Source: Acidovorax sp. A1169 (GTDB lineage: Bacteria; Pseudomonadota; Gammaproteobacteria; Burkholderiales; Burkholderiaceae_C). From it: a stretch of 64,000 nucleotides of DNA. Below, piece after piece: positions 27,661 through 37,400 of the stretch. The position numbers were made by a program, and so were the translations under genes. The notes under the pieces were generated by a model. The model had not been told where the DNA came from, searched no databases, and was given only the letters and a program-made list of their open reading frames with translations. Position 1 is the first letter of the stretch; every line of letters begins with the position of its first letter. Location: the NCBI RefSeq assembly GCF_030704685.1, contig NZ_JAUZDX010000003.1:62001-126000 (forward strand), read 5' to 3'.

Positions 27661-29004
27661 TCAGGCATTGGCGTCTTCTTCGTGCCGCCCCACCGTGCGC
27701 TGGCGCACCAGCTGCAGCAGTTCCCGCACCGTGGCGCGGGCAGCACCCCGGTGCTGGCGCGCAAAGCGGGCCGCGCGCTCGCTGGCAGCCGCTTGCTGCA
27801 CGGGGTTGCGCGCCAGTTGCATGGCCTGCGCAACCCCGGCCGTGAGGTCGGGCACGCGCTGCGCCGCCCCGGCGGCGCAGGCCAGCTCGGCGGCCTCTGC
27901 AAAATTGAAGGTGTGCGGGCCCAGCACCACGGGGCAGCCGCAGGCGGCGGCCTCGATCAGGTTCTGTCCACCCAGGGGGGCGAAGCTGCCGCCCAGCAAC
28001 GCCACGTCGGCCATGCCGTAATACAGCGACATTTCGCCCAGCGAGTCGCCCAGCCACACGTCCGCCGGTTCGGGCTGCAGGCTCCAGGTGCTGCGGCGCG
28101 ATACCGTGAGGCCGGCGCCCTGGAGCAGTTGCTGCACTTCATCGAAGCGCTGCGGATGCCGGGGCACGAGCAGCCATTGCACGGGTTGCGCAGCATCTGC
28201 GCGGGAGGTGATCCAGGCGCGCACCGCGTCCAGCCACAGCGCCTCTTCGCCTTCGCGGCTGCTGGCCAGCATGGCCACCGGGCGCAGGGCCTGCACGCGC
28301 CAGGCACGCCCCAGCTCCAGCTGCGCCGCATCGGGCACCACATCGAACTTGAGGTTGCCGAACACCCCGTGCACCTGCGCGCCAATGGCATGCAGGCGTT
28401 CGGCGTCGTCCTCGGTCTGGGCATACACCGCCGTCAGCGCCGCATAGGCCGGGCGCGCCAGGGGAGACACGCGCCGGGCCTTACGCAGTGAGTGTTCATT
28501 GAAGCGGGCGTTGACCAGCACCAGCGGCACGCCGCGCTGCCGGCAGGCGGCCACCAGATTGGGCCAGACCTCGGTTTCCATCAGAATGCCGATGGCCGGG
28601 CGGAACTGGCGCAAAAAGCGCAGCACGGCCCCCTGGGTGTCCCACGGCTGCCACACCTGCACGTCGCCCGCCTGCAGCAGCTTTTCCCCCTCGGCACGGC
28701 CGGTGGCGGTGCCGTGGGTGAGCAGCAGGCGCATGCCGGGCAGTTGGGCACGCAACTCGGTCAGCAAGATGGCGGCTGCGCGCGTCTCGCCCAGCGACAC
28801 GGCATGGATCCAGACGAACTGGCCCAGCGGGTCGGTGCTGCTGTGCAGCACCAGGCTGTCGATGGGCTGCGGGTAGCGGCCAAAGCGCTCGCCCACGGCC
28901 ACGGCATAGCCGGGCTCGGCAGCGGCGCGGCGGCGCAGCTTGCGCCGCAGCAGGGGCTGGGCCGCCCAGGTGACCATGGAATACAGCGCGCGTGCGGTGG
29001 TCAT
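27661..29004 (-). CDS. waaA: 3-deoxy-D-manno-octulosonic acid (Kdo) transferase
   Basis: This protein of about 447 residues has an N-terminal glycosyltransferase domain with WIHAVSLGETRAA, whose Glu is the catalytic base in WaaA. ILMETEVWPNLV and the C-terminal GGSFAPLGGQNLIEAAACGCPVVLGPHTFNF are diagnostic of WaaA. It transfers Kdo to lipid A precursor at the inner membrane, an essential step of LPS synthesis. The start could be the ATG at 29002-29004 or the ATG at 29014-29016, which overlaps the upstream stop as ATGA. The first begins MTTARALYSMVTWAAQPLL, like other WaaA proteins. Confidence 0.93.
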   Translation of the reverse strand: MTTARALYSMVTWAAQPLLRRKLRRRAAAEPGYAVAVGERFGRYPQPIDSLVLHSSTDPLGQFVWIHAVSLGETRAAAILLTELRAQLPGMRLLLTHGTATGRAEGEKLLQAGDVQVWQPWDTQGAVLRFLRQFRPAIGILMETEVWPNLVAACRQRGVPLVLVNARFNEHSLRKARRVSPLARPAYAALTAVYAQTEDDAERLHAIGAQVHGVFGNLKFDVVPDAAQLELGRAWRVQALRPVAMLASSREGEEALWLDAVRAWITSRADAAQPVQWLLVPRHPQRFDEVQQLLQGAGLTVSRRSTWSLQPEPADVWLGDSLGEMSLYYGMADVALLGGSFAPLGGQNLIEAAACGCPVVLGPHTFNFAEAAELACAAGAAQRVPDLTAGVAQAMQLARNPVQQAAASERAARFARQHRGAARATVRELLQLVRQRTVGRHEEDANA

Positions 29005-29012
29005 GCGGGGTC

Positions 29013-29792
29013 TCATTGCGCGACGACGTCGACCACGCGGCCCTGCCATGCCAGGCCCTGGCGGGAGGCAATGACCAGGCAGGCCCCTGCCCCCGGTGCG
29101 GCCACGACTGCCTCGCCCCCCGGCGCCCAGAAGGCGCTGCGGCCTGCGCAGACATAGCCGCCCGTGGGCGCGCCATGGTTGGCCATCAGCACGCCCAGGC
29201 CCAGGTCGGCCGCGTAGCCCTGCAACTGGCTGGAATCCCTGGCATACCCACCCTCGGAGATCACCGAACCGCAGGCATACAGTGCCGCCCCGCCATGGCG
29301 TGCCGCCAGGGCATGTTCAGGGTGCGTGGTGTCGGCACACACCGCCAGCCCCGTGGGCTGCCCCGCAAGCGTGCGCAGGAAAACATCTTCGTTGCCCGCA
29401 CTGGCAAACTGCTCTTCGCCAGGATGCAGGTAGCGCTTGCGGTACAGCGCAGCGCTGCCATCGGCCCCAAACACCCAGGCGCCGATGGCCGGCTTGTCCC
29501 CCGCCACCACCGGGGCCACGGGTGCGCCCACCACCAGCGCCATGCCGGTGGCACGGGCGGCGTCGCGCAGGGGCGCGAGCGCGGCGTCCTGCGCATCCAG
29601 CACCAGGCCGGCCACCAGCGAAGGCTCATAGCCGGTGAGCGACAGCTCGGGAAACACCAGCAGCTGCACGCCATGGCGGGCTGCTTCGTGCACCATGGAC
29701 AGGTGCCCCTGCACATTGGCCCGTACTTCACCGGGAGCGGAAATCGACTGCGCTGCGGCGATGCACAGCAAGGAAGGCATGGGGGTGGTCAA
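29013..29792 (-). CDS. nitrilase-superfamily carbon-nitrogen hydrolase
   Basis: This 259-residue protein carries the full Glu-Lys-Cys triad of the nitrilase fold: Glu in VFPELSLTGYEP, Lys in ALYRKRYLHPGEE and Cys in LAVCADTTHPEH. It should hydrolyse an amide, nitrile or carbamoyl group in the cytoplasm; the branch (amidase, carbamoylase or other) is not clear. A second Met at residue 5 is an alternative start. It is upstream of waaA with an overlap or a few bases, and 38 bases after the phosphomannomutase stop, so one transcript is likely. Confidence 0.85.
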   Translation of the reverse strand: MTTPMPSLLCIAAAQSISAPGEVRANVQGHLSMVHEAARHGVQLLVFPELSLTGYEPSLVAGLVLDAQDAALAPLRDAARATGMALVVGAPVAPVVAGDKPAIGAWVFGADGSAALYRKRYLHPGEEQFASAGNEDVFLRTLAGQPTGLAVCADTTHPEHALAARHGGAALYACGSVISEGGYARDSSQLQGYAADLGLGVLMANHGAPTGGYVCAGRSAFWAPGGEAVVAAPGAGACLVIASRQGLAWQGRVVDVVAQ

Positions 29793-29830
29793 GGAGAACG
29801 CGTTCGCAAAAATGGGATCGGGCCTGTAAA

Positions 29831-31219
29831 TCAGTGGGCGGCTGCACCCAGCTTCGCGTCGGGCTTGACCCGGTGCAGCAATGCCAGCATGGCCGCCTCG
29901 ATGCGCGCCAGCGCCTCCTCGGTATGGCCCTCGAAGCGCAGCACCAGCACCGGCGTGGTGTTGCTGGCACGGATCAGGCCAAAGCCGTCCGGCCAGTCCA
30001 CGCGCAGGCCGTCGATGGTGTTGACCTTGGCAGGTTCACTGAAGGTGCCGGCCGCCAGGGCCTGCAACTCGGCCGTGAGGCGGTGCGGTTCGCCCTCGGC
30101 GCACGAGACGTTGAGTTCGGGGGTCGAAAAGCTGGTGGGCAGTGCATTGAGCACGGCGCTCGGGTCGGCATGGCGGCTCAATATCTCGAGCAGGCGGCAG
30201 CCGGCGTAGGTGCCGTCGTCAAAACCGTACCAGCGCTCCTTGAAGAAGATGTGGCCGCTCATCTCGCCGCCCAGGGGCGAGTCGAGCTCCTTCATGCGCG
30301 CCTTGATCAGCGAGTGGCCGGTCTTGAACATTACCGGCACGCCGCCCGCAGCGGCAATGGCAGGCGCCAGGCGCTGGGTGCACTTCACGTCGAAGAGGAT
30401 GTTGCCACCGGGCACGCGAGAGAGCACGTCCTGGGCGAACAGCATCATCTGCCGGTCGGGAAAGATGTTGACGCCGTCGCGTGTGACGATGCCCAGGCGG
30501 TCGCCATCACCGTCGAAGGCCAGGCCCAATTCGGCGTCGCTGCCCTGCAGCGCGGCGATCAGGTCGCGCAGGTTTTCGGGCTTGCTCGGATCGGGGTGGT
30601 GGTTCGGAAAATTGCCGTCCACCTCCGAAAACAGCTCGATCACCTCGCAGCCCAGGGCGCGGAAGATGCCCGGGGCCGTGGCGCCGGCAATGCCATTGCC
30701 GCAGTCGACCACGATCTTGAGCGGGCGGGCGAGCTTCACGTCACCGGTGATGCGCTCGCGGTAGGCGGGGAGCACGTCCACATGGCGCACGCTGCCACCG
30801 GACGCAAGCTGCCAACTCTCTTCTTCCATGGTGCGGCGCAGGGACTGGATCTCCTCGCCATAGATGGCACGGCCGTTGAGCACCATCTTGAAGCCGTTGT
30901 AGTCGCGCGGGTTGTGGCTACCCGTGACCTGGATGCCGCTCTTGCACAGTGTGCTGGCGGCAAAGTACAACAGAGGGGTGGTGACCATGCCCACGTCGAT
31001 CACCTCGATGCCCGCCTCCACCAGCCCCTGGATCAGCGCGGCCGACATGGCCGGGCCGGACAGGCGGCCGTCGCGGCCCACTGCCACGGCCGTCTGGCCT
31101 TCGGCGCGGGCTGCCGTGCCAAAGGCACGGCCCAGGCCCAGGGCGACTTCTTCGTTCAGGGTCGACGGCACGATGCCGCGGATGTCATAGGCTTTGAAAA
31201 TGGCAGGCGTGGGTTGCAC
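29831..31219 (-). CDS. phosphomannomutase/phosphoglucomutase (AlgC-type)
   Basis: With the GTG at 31217-31219 the protein has 462 residues and begins PTPAIFKAYDIRGIVPSTLNEEVA, the standard start of the AlgC/ManB family. Catalytic Ser in TGSHNPRDYNGFK, metal loop DGDGDR, sugar loop GEMSGH and phosphate loop RASNTTPVLVLRFEG are all present. It interconverts hexose 6- and 1-phosphates for LPS and exopolysaccharide precursors, which fits its place upstream of waaA. Upstream ATG codons in frame add non-homologous sequence, so I rejected them. Confidence 0.92.
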   Translation of the reverse strand: MQPTPAIFKAYDIRGIVPSTLNEEVALGLGRAFGTAARAEGQTAVAVGRDGRLSGPAMSAALIQGLVEAGIEVIDVGMVTTPLLYFAASTLCKSGIQVTGSHNPRDYNGFKMVLNGRAIYGEEIQSLRRTMEEESWQLASGGSVRHVDVLPAYRERITGDVKLARPLKIVVDCGNGIAGATAPGIFRALGCEVIELFSEVDGNFPNHHPDPSKPENLRDLIAALQGSDAELGLAFDGDGDRLGIVTRDGVNIFPDRQMMLFAQDVLSRVPGGNILFDVKCTQRLAPAIAAAGGVPVMFKTGHSLIKARMKELDSPLGGEMSGHIFFKERWYGFDDGTYAGCRLLEILSRHADPSAVLNALPTSFSTPELNVSCAEGEPHRLTAELQALAAGTFSEPAKVNTIDGLRVDWPDGFGLIRASNTTPVLVLRFEGHTEEALARIEAAMLALLHRVKPDAKLGAAAH

Positions 31220-31375
31220 GTGGGGGGCCTTTGCTGTGAGCGTTGGAACGGTGCGCTGGATTGTAGGGGGCACCCCATGCTGCGCCGGGATGCCCCTCAA
31301 CGGTAGACCGGAGCGCGCCGAGGCACATGTCCGAAAACGGCCAGACTGCTTGTAGGCGGGCCCTATCATTCCCCC

Positions 31376-32947
31376 ATGCCCCAGCCACCCAGACCCCTCG
31401 CCCCGCCATTGTCCGCCGCTCCGGCGGCGGAGGACGAGGGCCGCTACCTGGCCCTGCAGACCCGCGATGCCCGGTTCGACGGGCGCTTCTTAACAGGCGT
31501 GACGTCCACCGGCATCTACTGCCGCCCCGTGTGCTCGGTGCGCACGCCGCGGCGCGAGAACTGCCGCTTCTTTGCCATGGCAGCGCAGGCCGAAAGCGCG
31601 GGTTTTCGGCCCTGCCTGCGCTGCCGGCCCGAGCTGGCGCCGCAGTCCCTGGCCTGGTCGGTGCAGGACGCCTCGGGCATCCTGGTGCAGCAGGCCGTGC
31701 GCCTGCTCGACGCTCCCGAGGGCTGGGCACGGGACAACACCCAGGGGGCCACCGTCGCCCGGCTGGCCGAACGCCTGGGCGTGAGCGACCGGCACCTGCG
31801 CCGCATCTTCGAGGCGGCCCTGGGCGTCTCCCCGCTTCAGTACCTGCAGACGCGGCGCCTGCTCACCGCCAAGCAGTTGCTGACCGATACCCCCCTGCCC
31901 ATCACCCAGGTGGCGCTGTCCAGCGGCTTTGGCAGCGTGCGCCGCTTCAACGCCGCGTTTGCAGAACACTACGGGCTCAACCCCACCCAGTTGCGCAAGA
32001 GCGGCAGCGTGGAAGGGACCGGCAGCACGGGCACGCTGCGCCTGGCCTACCGCCCGCCGCTCGACGTGGCGGCGTTGCTTGCCTTCTTCGAGCGCCGTCG
32101 CTTCCTGGGGGTGGAATGGGTGCAGCAGGAGGGCGACGGCGCCCCCGCCCTGCGCCGCACGGTGCGCCTGGCCCCCGCCGTGACCGGCGGGCTGGAAGCC
32201 ACCGGCTGGCTCAGCGCCCGCTTCGACACCACCCGCCACCAGGTGCTGCTGCAAACCAGCGACAGCCTGTACCCGGTGCTGCCCGTGGTGATCGCCCGGG
32301 TGCGCGCCATGCTCGACCTGGATGCCGAGCCCAGCGCCATCAACGCGGTGCTGCACGGGCGCTTCCCCGACGGCGACGGCCTGCGTGTGCCCGGGGCCTT
32401 CGATGGCTTCGAGCTGGCCGTGCGCGCCGTGCTGGGCCAGCAGATCACCGTGGCCGCCGCCCGCACGCTGGGCCAGCGGCTGGTGGAGCGGCTGGGCGAG
32501 CCGATTGCCACGCCCTGGCCCGAGCTGAGCCGGCTGTTCCCGCCCCCCTCCGTGCTGGCCCGTGTCGAAGGCGACGTGCTCGGTCAGATGGGCATCGTGC
32601 GCCAGCGCCAGGCGGCCATCGTGGCCCTGGCGCAGGCGGTGGACAGCGGGGACCTGGCCCTGCATGCCGGTGCCGACGTGGCCGCCACGACAGCAGCGCT
32701 GTGCGCCCTGCCCGGCATTGGCGACTGGACCGCCCAGTACATCGCCATGCGCGTGCTGCGCTGGCCCGACGCCTTCCCGGCGGGCGACGTGGCACTGCAC
32801 AAGGCCCTGGGCGTGCAGGGCCAGAAAAACCCGGCCCGCACCGCCACCGAGGCATCGGCGGCCTGGCGCCCGTGGCGCAGCTACGCCGTGCTGCGCGCCT
32901 GGGCGGAGCTGCCCCTGCCCGGCGCTGCTGCACAAAAACCCCTCTGA
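31376..32947 (+). CDS. Ada-AlkA fusion: methylphosphotriester sensor, AraC domain and 3-methyladenine glycosylase
   Basis: This 523-residue fusion starts with an Ada zinc domain with Cys49, Cys53, Cys80 and Cys83 (STGIYCRPVCS, GFRPCLRC). An AraC helix-turn-helix follows at about 100-205, then an AlkA DNA glycosylase (about 215-515). The glycosylase has helix-hairpin-helix LPGIGDWTAQYIAMRVL and the catalytic Asp in AFPAGDVALH. The sensor Cys would take a methyl group from a DNA phosphotriester and turn on repair genes, while AlkA removes alkylated bases. The ogt gene follows 13 bases later. A second, complete Ada is encoded at 55479. Confidence 0.93.
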   Translation: MPQPPRPLAPPLSAAPAAEDEGRYLALQTRDARFDGRFLTGVTSTGIYCRPVCSVRTPRRENCRFFAMAAQAESAGFRPCLRCRPELAPQSLAWSVQDASGILVQQAVRLLDAPEGWARDNTQGATVARLAERLGVSDRHLRRIFEAALGVSPLQYLQTRRLLTAKQLLTDTPLPITQVALSSGFGSVRRFNAAFAEHYGLNPTQLRKSGSVEGTGSTGTLRLAYRPPLDVAALLAFFERRRFLGVEWVQQEGDGAPALRRTVRLAPAVTGGLEATGWLSARFDTTRHQVLLQTSDSLYPVLPVVIARVRAMLDLDAEPSAINAVLHGRFPDGDGLRVPGAFDGFELAVRAVLGQQITVAAARTLGQRLVERLGEPIATPWPELSRLFPPPSVLARVEGDVLGQMGIVRQRQAAIVALAQAVDSGDLALHAGADVAATTAALCALPGIGDWTAQYIAMRVLRWPDAFPAGDVALHKALGVQGQKNPARTATEASAAWRPWRSYAVLRAWAELPLPGAAAQKPL

Positions 32948-32960
32948 ACCAGCCCCTCTC

Positions 32961-33482
32961 ATGCAATTCCATCCTGCCACGGTGCAATCGCGCACCACTT
33001 CCGCGCTGGGCCCCGTGCGCCTGGCTGCCTCCCCCCAGGGCCTGGTCGGCCTGTGGTTCGACGGCCAGCGGCACCAGCCCACCGCCTTGCTGGAGGGGCC
33101 CGGCGCCTGGCCCGAAGCGCCGGGCCATGCCCTGATGCAGGAAGCCGCCACGCAGCTGCAACAGTTTCTGCACGGCAAGCGCAGGGGCTTCGACCTGCCG
33201 CTGGACCTGTCGGGCGGCACGCCGTTCCAGCAGGAGGTATGGCGCGCCCTGCTGGCCATCGGCTGCGGAGCCACCACCACCTATGGCACCCTGAGCCACG
33301 ACCTGGGCCGCCCGCGCGCGGTGCGGGCCGTGGGCGCGGCTGTCGGGCGCAACCCGGTCAGCGTGATCGTGCCCTGTCACCGGGTGCTGGGCGCCGACGG
33401 CAGCCTGACCGGCTATGCCGGCGGCCTGGACCGCAAGGGCGCCCTGCTGGCCATCGAGGGCGCGCGCCCGCTGGCGGCATGA
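32961..33482 (+). CDS. ogt: methylated-DNA--[protein]-cysteine S-methyltransferase
   Basis: This 173-residue suicide methyltransferase reverses O6-methylguanine. Its active-site motif is VIVPCHRVLG, preceded by the helix-turn-helix region GTPFQQEVWRALLAIGCGATTTYGTLSHDLGRPRAVRAVGAAVGRNP and followed by GYAGGLDRKGALLAIEG. It stands 13 bases after the Ada-AlkA gene, and its stop overlaps the next gene's ATG by 4 bases, so alkylation repair and an exporter are cotranscribed. Confidence 0.93.
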   Translation: MQFHPATVQSRTTSALGPVRLAASPQGLVGLWFDGQRHQPTALLEGPGAWPEAPGHALMQEAATQLQQFLHGKRRGFDLPLDLSGGTPFQQEVWRALLAIGCGATTTYGTLSHDLGRPRAVRAVGAAVGRNPVSVIVPCHRVLGADGSLTGYAGGLDRKGALLAIEGARPLAA

Positions 33483-34405
33483 GCGATTCCGGATCGAAAC
33501 CCGTCTCCGCCTGGATCGGCGAGTTCGTGCTGCTGGCCTCGCTTTGGGGAGCGTCCTTTCTGTTCATGCGCATGGGCGCCTCGGAATTCGGGCCTCTGCC
33601 CACGGCCGGGCTGCGCGTGACCCTGGCCACCGTCTTCCTGTGGCCCATCATGCTGCGCCAAGGCCATTGGCCCGCCTTGCGCCGCCACTGGCGGCCCATC
33701 ATGGTGGCCGGCATCATCAACTCGGCCATCCCCTTCGCGCTGTTCTCCTGGGCGGTGCTGCACATCGCCACCGGGCTCAGTTCCATCCTGAATGCCACCG
33801 TGCCTCTGTTTGGTGCACTGATCGCCTGGCTGTGGCTGGGCGACCGCATCGGCCGCCTGCGCTGGGTCGGGCTGGCGCTGGGATTTCTCGGCGTCGCCCT
33901 GCTGGCCTGGAAGGCCCCGGCGGGCACAGGCTTCAAGAGCGACCAGGCGCTGTGGGCCATCGGCGCCTGCCTGCTGGCGTCGGCGTTCTATGGGCTGGCG
34001 GCCAGCTTTGCGCGCACGCGCCTGGTCGGCATTCCCCCACTGGCCACCGCCACGGGGAGCCAGTTGGGCGCGGCCCTCGGGCTGGCCCTGCCCACCCTCT
34101 GGTTTTGGCCTGCGCAGATGCCGGGACCCCGCGCCTGGGGCGCCATCATCGCCATCGCCGTGCTGTGCACAGGCATTGCCTACATCCTGTATTTTCGGCT
34201 GATCGCCCATGCCGGTCCGAGCCGGGCTCTGGCGGTGACATTCCTGACCCCGGTGTTCGCCATGCTCTACGGTGCCCTGTTCCTTGAGGAGCGCATCACC
34301 GCATGGACGGTGGGCTGCGCACTCGTGATCGTCACCGGCACGCTGTTGTCAACCGGGCTTGTCAGGACGCGCGGCCCCGCCGTGGAGGCCCCGGAACGGC
34401 CCTAA
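33479..34405 (+). CDS. EamA/DMT-superfamily transporter
   Basis: This 308-residue protein has ten predicted membrane helices and two EamA repeats: VLLASLWGASFLFMRMGASEFGPLP in the first and ALWAIGACLLASAFYGLAASF in the second. The family blocks LSSILNATVPLFGALIAWLWLGDRI and RALAVTFLTPVFAMLYGALFLEE end the two halves. Such proteins export amino acids or other small metabolites across the inner membrane. It overlaps ogt by 4 bases; a link to alkylation damage is not obvious. Confidence 0.88.
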   Translation: MSDSGSKPVSAWIGEFVLLASLWGASFLFMRMGASEFGPLPTAGLRVTLATVFLWPIMLRQGHWPALRRHWRPIMVAGIINSAIPFALFSWAVLHIATGLSSILNATVPLFGALIAWLWLGDRIGRLRWVGLALGFLGVALLAWKAPAGTGFKSDQALWAIGACLLASAFYGLAASFARTRLVGIPPLATATGSQLGAALGLALPTLWFWPAQMPGPRAWGAIIAIAVLCTGIAYILYFRLIAHAGPSRALAVTFLTPVFAMLYGALFLEERITAWTVGCALVIVTGTLLSTGLVRTRGPAVEAPERP

Positions 34406-34451
34406 ACTCGATGCATGCTCTTAGTTGCGTCGGTTTTCAGCACGCTTTCAC

Positions 34452-37400
34452 ATGCCACGGGATCGCCGTGCAAGCCTGACGCCACCCGCAAGGCGGCGGG
34501 CGCAAGCCTGCGTGCACACAAACCAGGCCATGGGCACCATGGCGCATAGCACCCTGCTGGCGGGCAGCCTGCTCTTGCTGCTGGCCGTTCTGGCGCTGGC
34601 CCTGCTGCCGCCCATGGAGGTGCTGGCCCCTTCGCGGCGCACCGAATGGCTGGCGGGCGTCGCCGGCGGCCTCGTCTCGGCGGCCATGCTGGGTATGCTC
34701 AATTTTCAGGCGCCGGGCCCCGGCATGGTGGTCTACCCGACGGCCACGGCCTTCGTGGCCCTGTGCTTTGGCGCCCGGGCAACCGCACTCACCGCAGGCC
34801 TGGCCCTGCTGGCAGGGACCTGGATACAGGGCTCAGCTTCGCTTGTCGGCGCCTGGGTGCTGGCCGTCGCCTGGGCCACCGGGGCCTTGTGGCGGCAACT
34901 GGCGCTGCGCAGCGGGCGCAGCAGCTGGCGCGAATTGCTGGGCCTGGCACTGACACTGCCCGTGGTCAGCGGGCTCGTGCTGGCGCTGGCGGGCATCCCC
35001 TCTCCTGGCCCTGCCACGGTGGACTGGTGGACGAATCTGCCCTGGAACAATGGCGTCGGCATCGTGGTGCTGGGCGCCTGCCGGCTGCTGCTGATCAGCA
35101 AGGCCCAGTCGCTGGTGGCCACTACGTCGGTCCTGCACACCCTTGGTCAGCGCGAGCAGCAGTTGCGCATGGCGCTTGAGTCCCTCAATGGTGGCCGCTG
35201 GGAGTGGGATGTGGAAACGCGCCAGTTCCGCTGCGAAGGCAGTTTCTACGACCTGTTCGGCATCACCGCAGCCGATCGCGCGGCGCCAGACCTGTGGCAA
35301 CGCTGGTACGAGCTGCGCCACCCGGTGGACAGGGAGCGCAACGCCGCCCGGCTGGCCCGTGCCATGGATGGGCTGGAGGAGTCCTACGAAGCCGAGTTCC
35401 GTGTGCGCGATACCGCCGGGCGCTGGCGCTGGCTGATGTCGCGCGGCATGGTGGCGCTGCGCGATGCCCAGGGCCAGCCGCTGCGCATGATCGGCATGGA
35501 CGTGGACATCTCCGCGCACCGCGAAGCGCAGCAGGCGCTGCGCGACTCCGAGGCCAAGTACACCTCGTTCTACCAGACGCTGCCCGATGCGGCGGGCATC
35601 AGCCGCATCTCGGACGGCCGCTACGTCGACGTGAACCCCGCGTTCTGCGAGCTGCTGGGCCTGCCGCACAGCGAAGTGCTGGGCCGCACCTCGACCCAGC
35701 TCGGGATCTGGGCCACCGACGAGGAGCGCAAGCGCCTGCTGGACGCCTTCCAGCGCCACGGCCAGGTGGACCGACTGCCCCTTGTGGCGCAGCGGGGCGG
35801 AGTGCGCATTCCGGGGCTGATGTCGGCACGGTCCGTGCTTGTGGATGGGGAAGACTGTTTCGTCTTCGTTTTCCACGACATGACCGAAGCCCAACGCACC
35901 AGCGACGAGTTGCGCGCACTCAACGGGCTCCTGCAGCAGGCCGGCCGGCTGGCGCGCCTGGGCGCCTGGGAGGACGTGCGCGGCCAGGGCCTGGTCTACT
36001 GGTCGGACGTGTGCTTTGACATCCACGGCATGCCGCCCGGTTCGCCGTTGCCGGGCGACTACATCGACCGCATGGTGGCCCCCGCCCACCGCGAGACGCT
36101 GCGCAACCATTTTCGCTCCAGCATCCTCGAGCGCGCCGAGTGGAGCATGGAGCTGGAAGTGCACCACACCGATGGCCGGCTGGTCTGGGTGCGTGCCCGC
36201 GGCGAGCCCGTCATCGAAAACGGCCGCGTCACCCGCGTGCGCGGGGTCATGCAGGACATTGACGAAGCCAAGCGCGCCACCGAGCGCCTGCGCCAGTCCG
36301 AGGAGCGGTTCTCGCGCATCTTTCAGCTCATGCCCTTCCCCATGGGCCTGTCACGCCGCAGCGATGGGCAGTACCTGGATGTGAACCCGGCCTGGGAGAC
36401 GTTGCTGGGCATACCACGCGAGGAAGCCGTGGGCCGCACCGCCGTGGAGTTGGGCATCTTCACCCAGGAAGAGCGCCAGCGGCTGATACAGGCCTTTGAG
36501 CGGGCGGGCCCGCAGGCCAGCCACGAGGTGACGCTCAATGGCCGCCCCGGCACCCGGCTGACCGTGCTGCAGTCTATGCGTCCCATCGATTTCGACGGCG
36601 AGCCCTGCTGGCTGTTCTCGGTGCACGACATCACCGACCGCAAGCGCCAGGAAGAGCAGATCCGCGAACGCGAGGAACTGCTGTCGCTGACCATCTCGGC
36701 CGCTTCGCTGGGCCTGTGGGACTGGAACATGGAGCGTGGCACGATCTCGGGCGACAGCCGCTGGGCGGCCATGCAGGGGCGGATGCCAGGGGCCGTCACT
36801 CCGACCTCGGTGCGCTGGAGCAGCGTCGTGGCAGCGGATGACATCGACCGCATCACGGCCGAGGTGGCACGCCACGCGGCACGGCCGGCCACGCCGTTCG
36901 ACGCCACCTGGAAGGTGCCCGCCCCCCACGAAGGCACGCGCTGGGTGCGCAACCTGGGCAAGATCGTGAGCTTTGGCGCCGACGGCCAGCCCCTGCGCAT
37001 GCTGGGTGTGGCGCTGGACGTGACGCCCCAGCGCGAACAGGAGGTGCTGCTGCAAAAACTCGCGCACTTCGACGCCCTCACCGGCCTGCCCAACCGCGTG
37101 CTGCTGGCGCGCAGGCTGCAGGAGTGCCTGGACCAGGCGCGCGAACATGGCACCCAGCTCGGGGTGGGCTACCTGGACCTCGACGGTTTCAAGCCCGTGA
37201 ACGACCGCCTGGGCCATGGTGCCGGCGACCGCCTGCTGGTGATGGTGGCGGGCCGGCTCTCGCGCGCCCTGCGCCCCGGTGACAGCGTGGCCCGCCTGGG
37301 GGGCGACGAGTTCGTGATGCTGTTGCCCGACCTGGCCGACACCGCCGAGTGCGAGCGCATGCTGGGCCGGGTGATGGAGAACATCTCCGCCCCCTACGCG

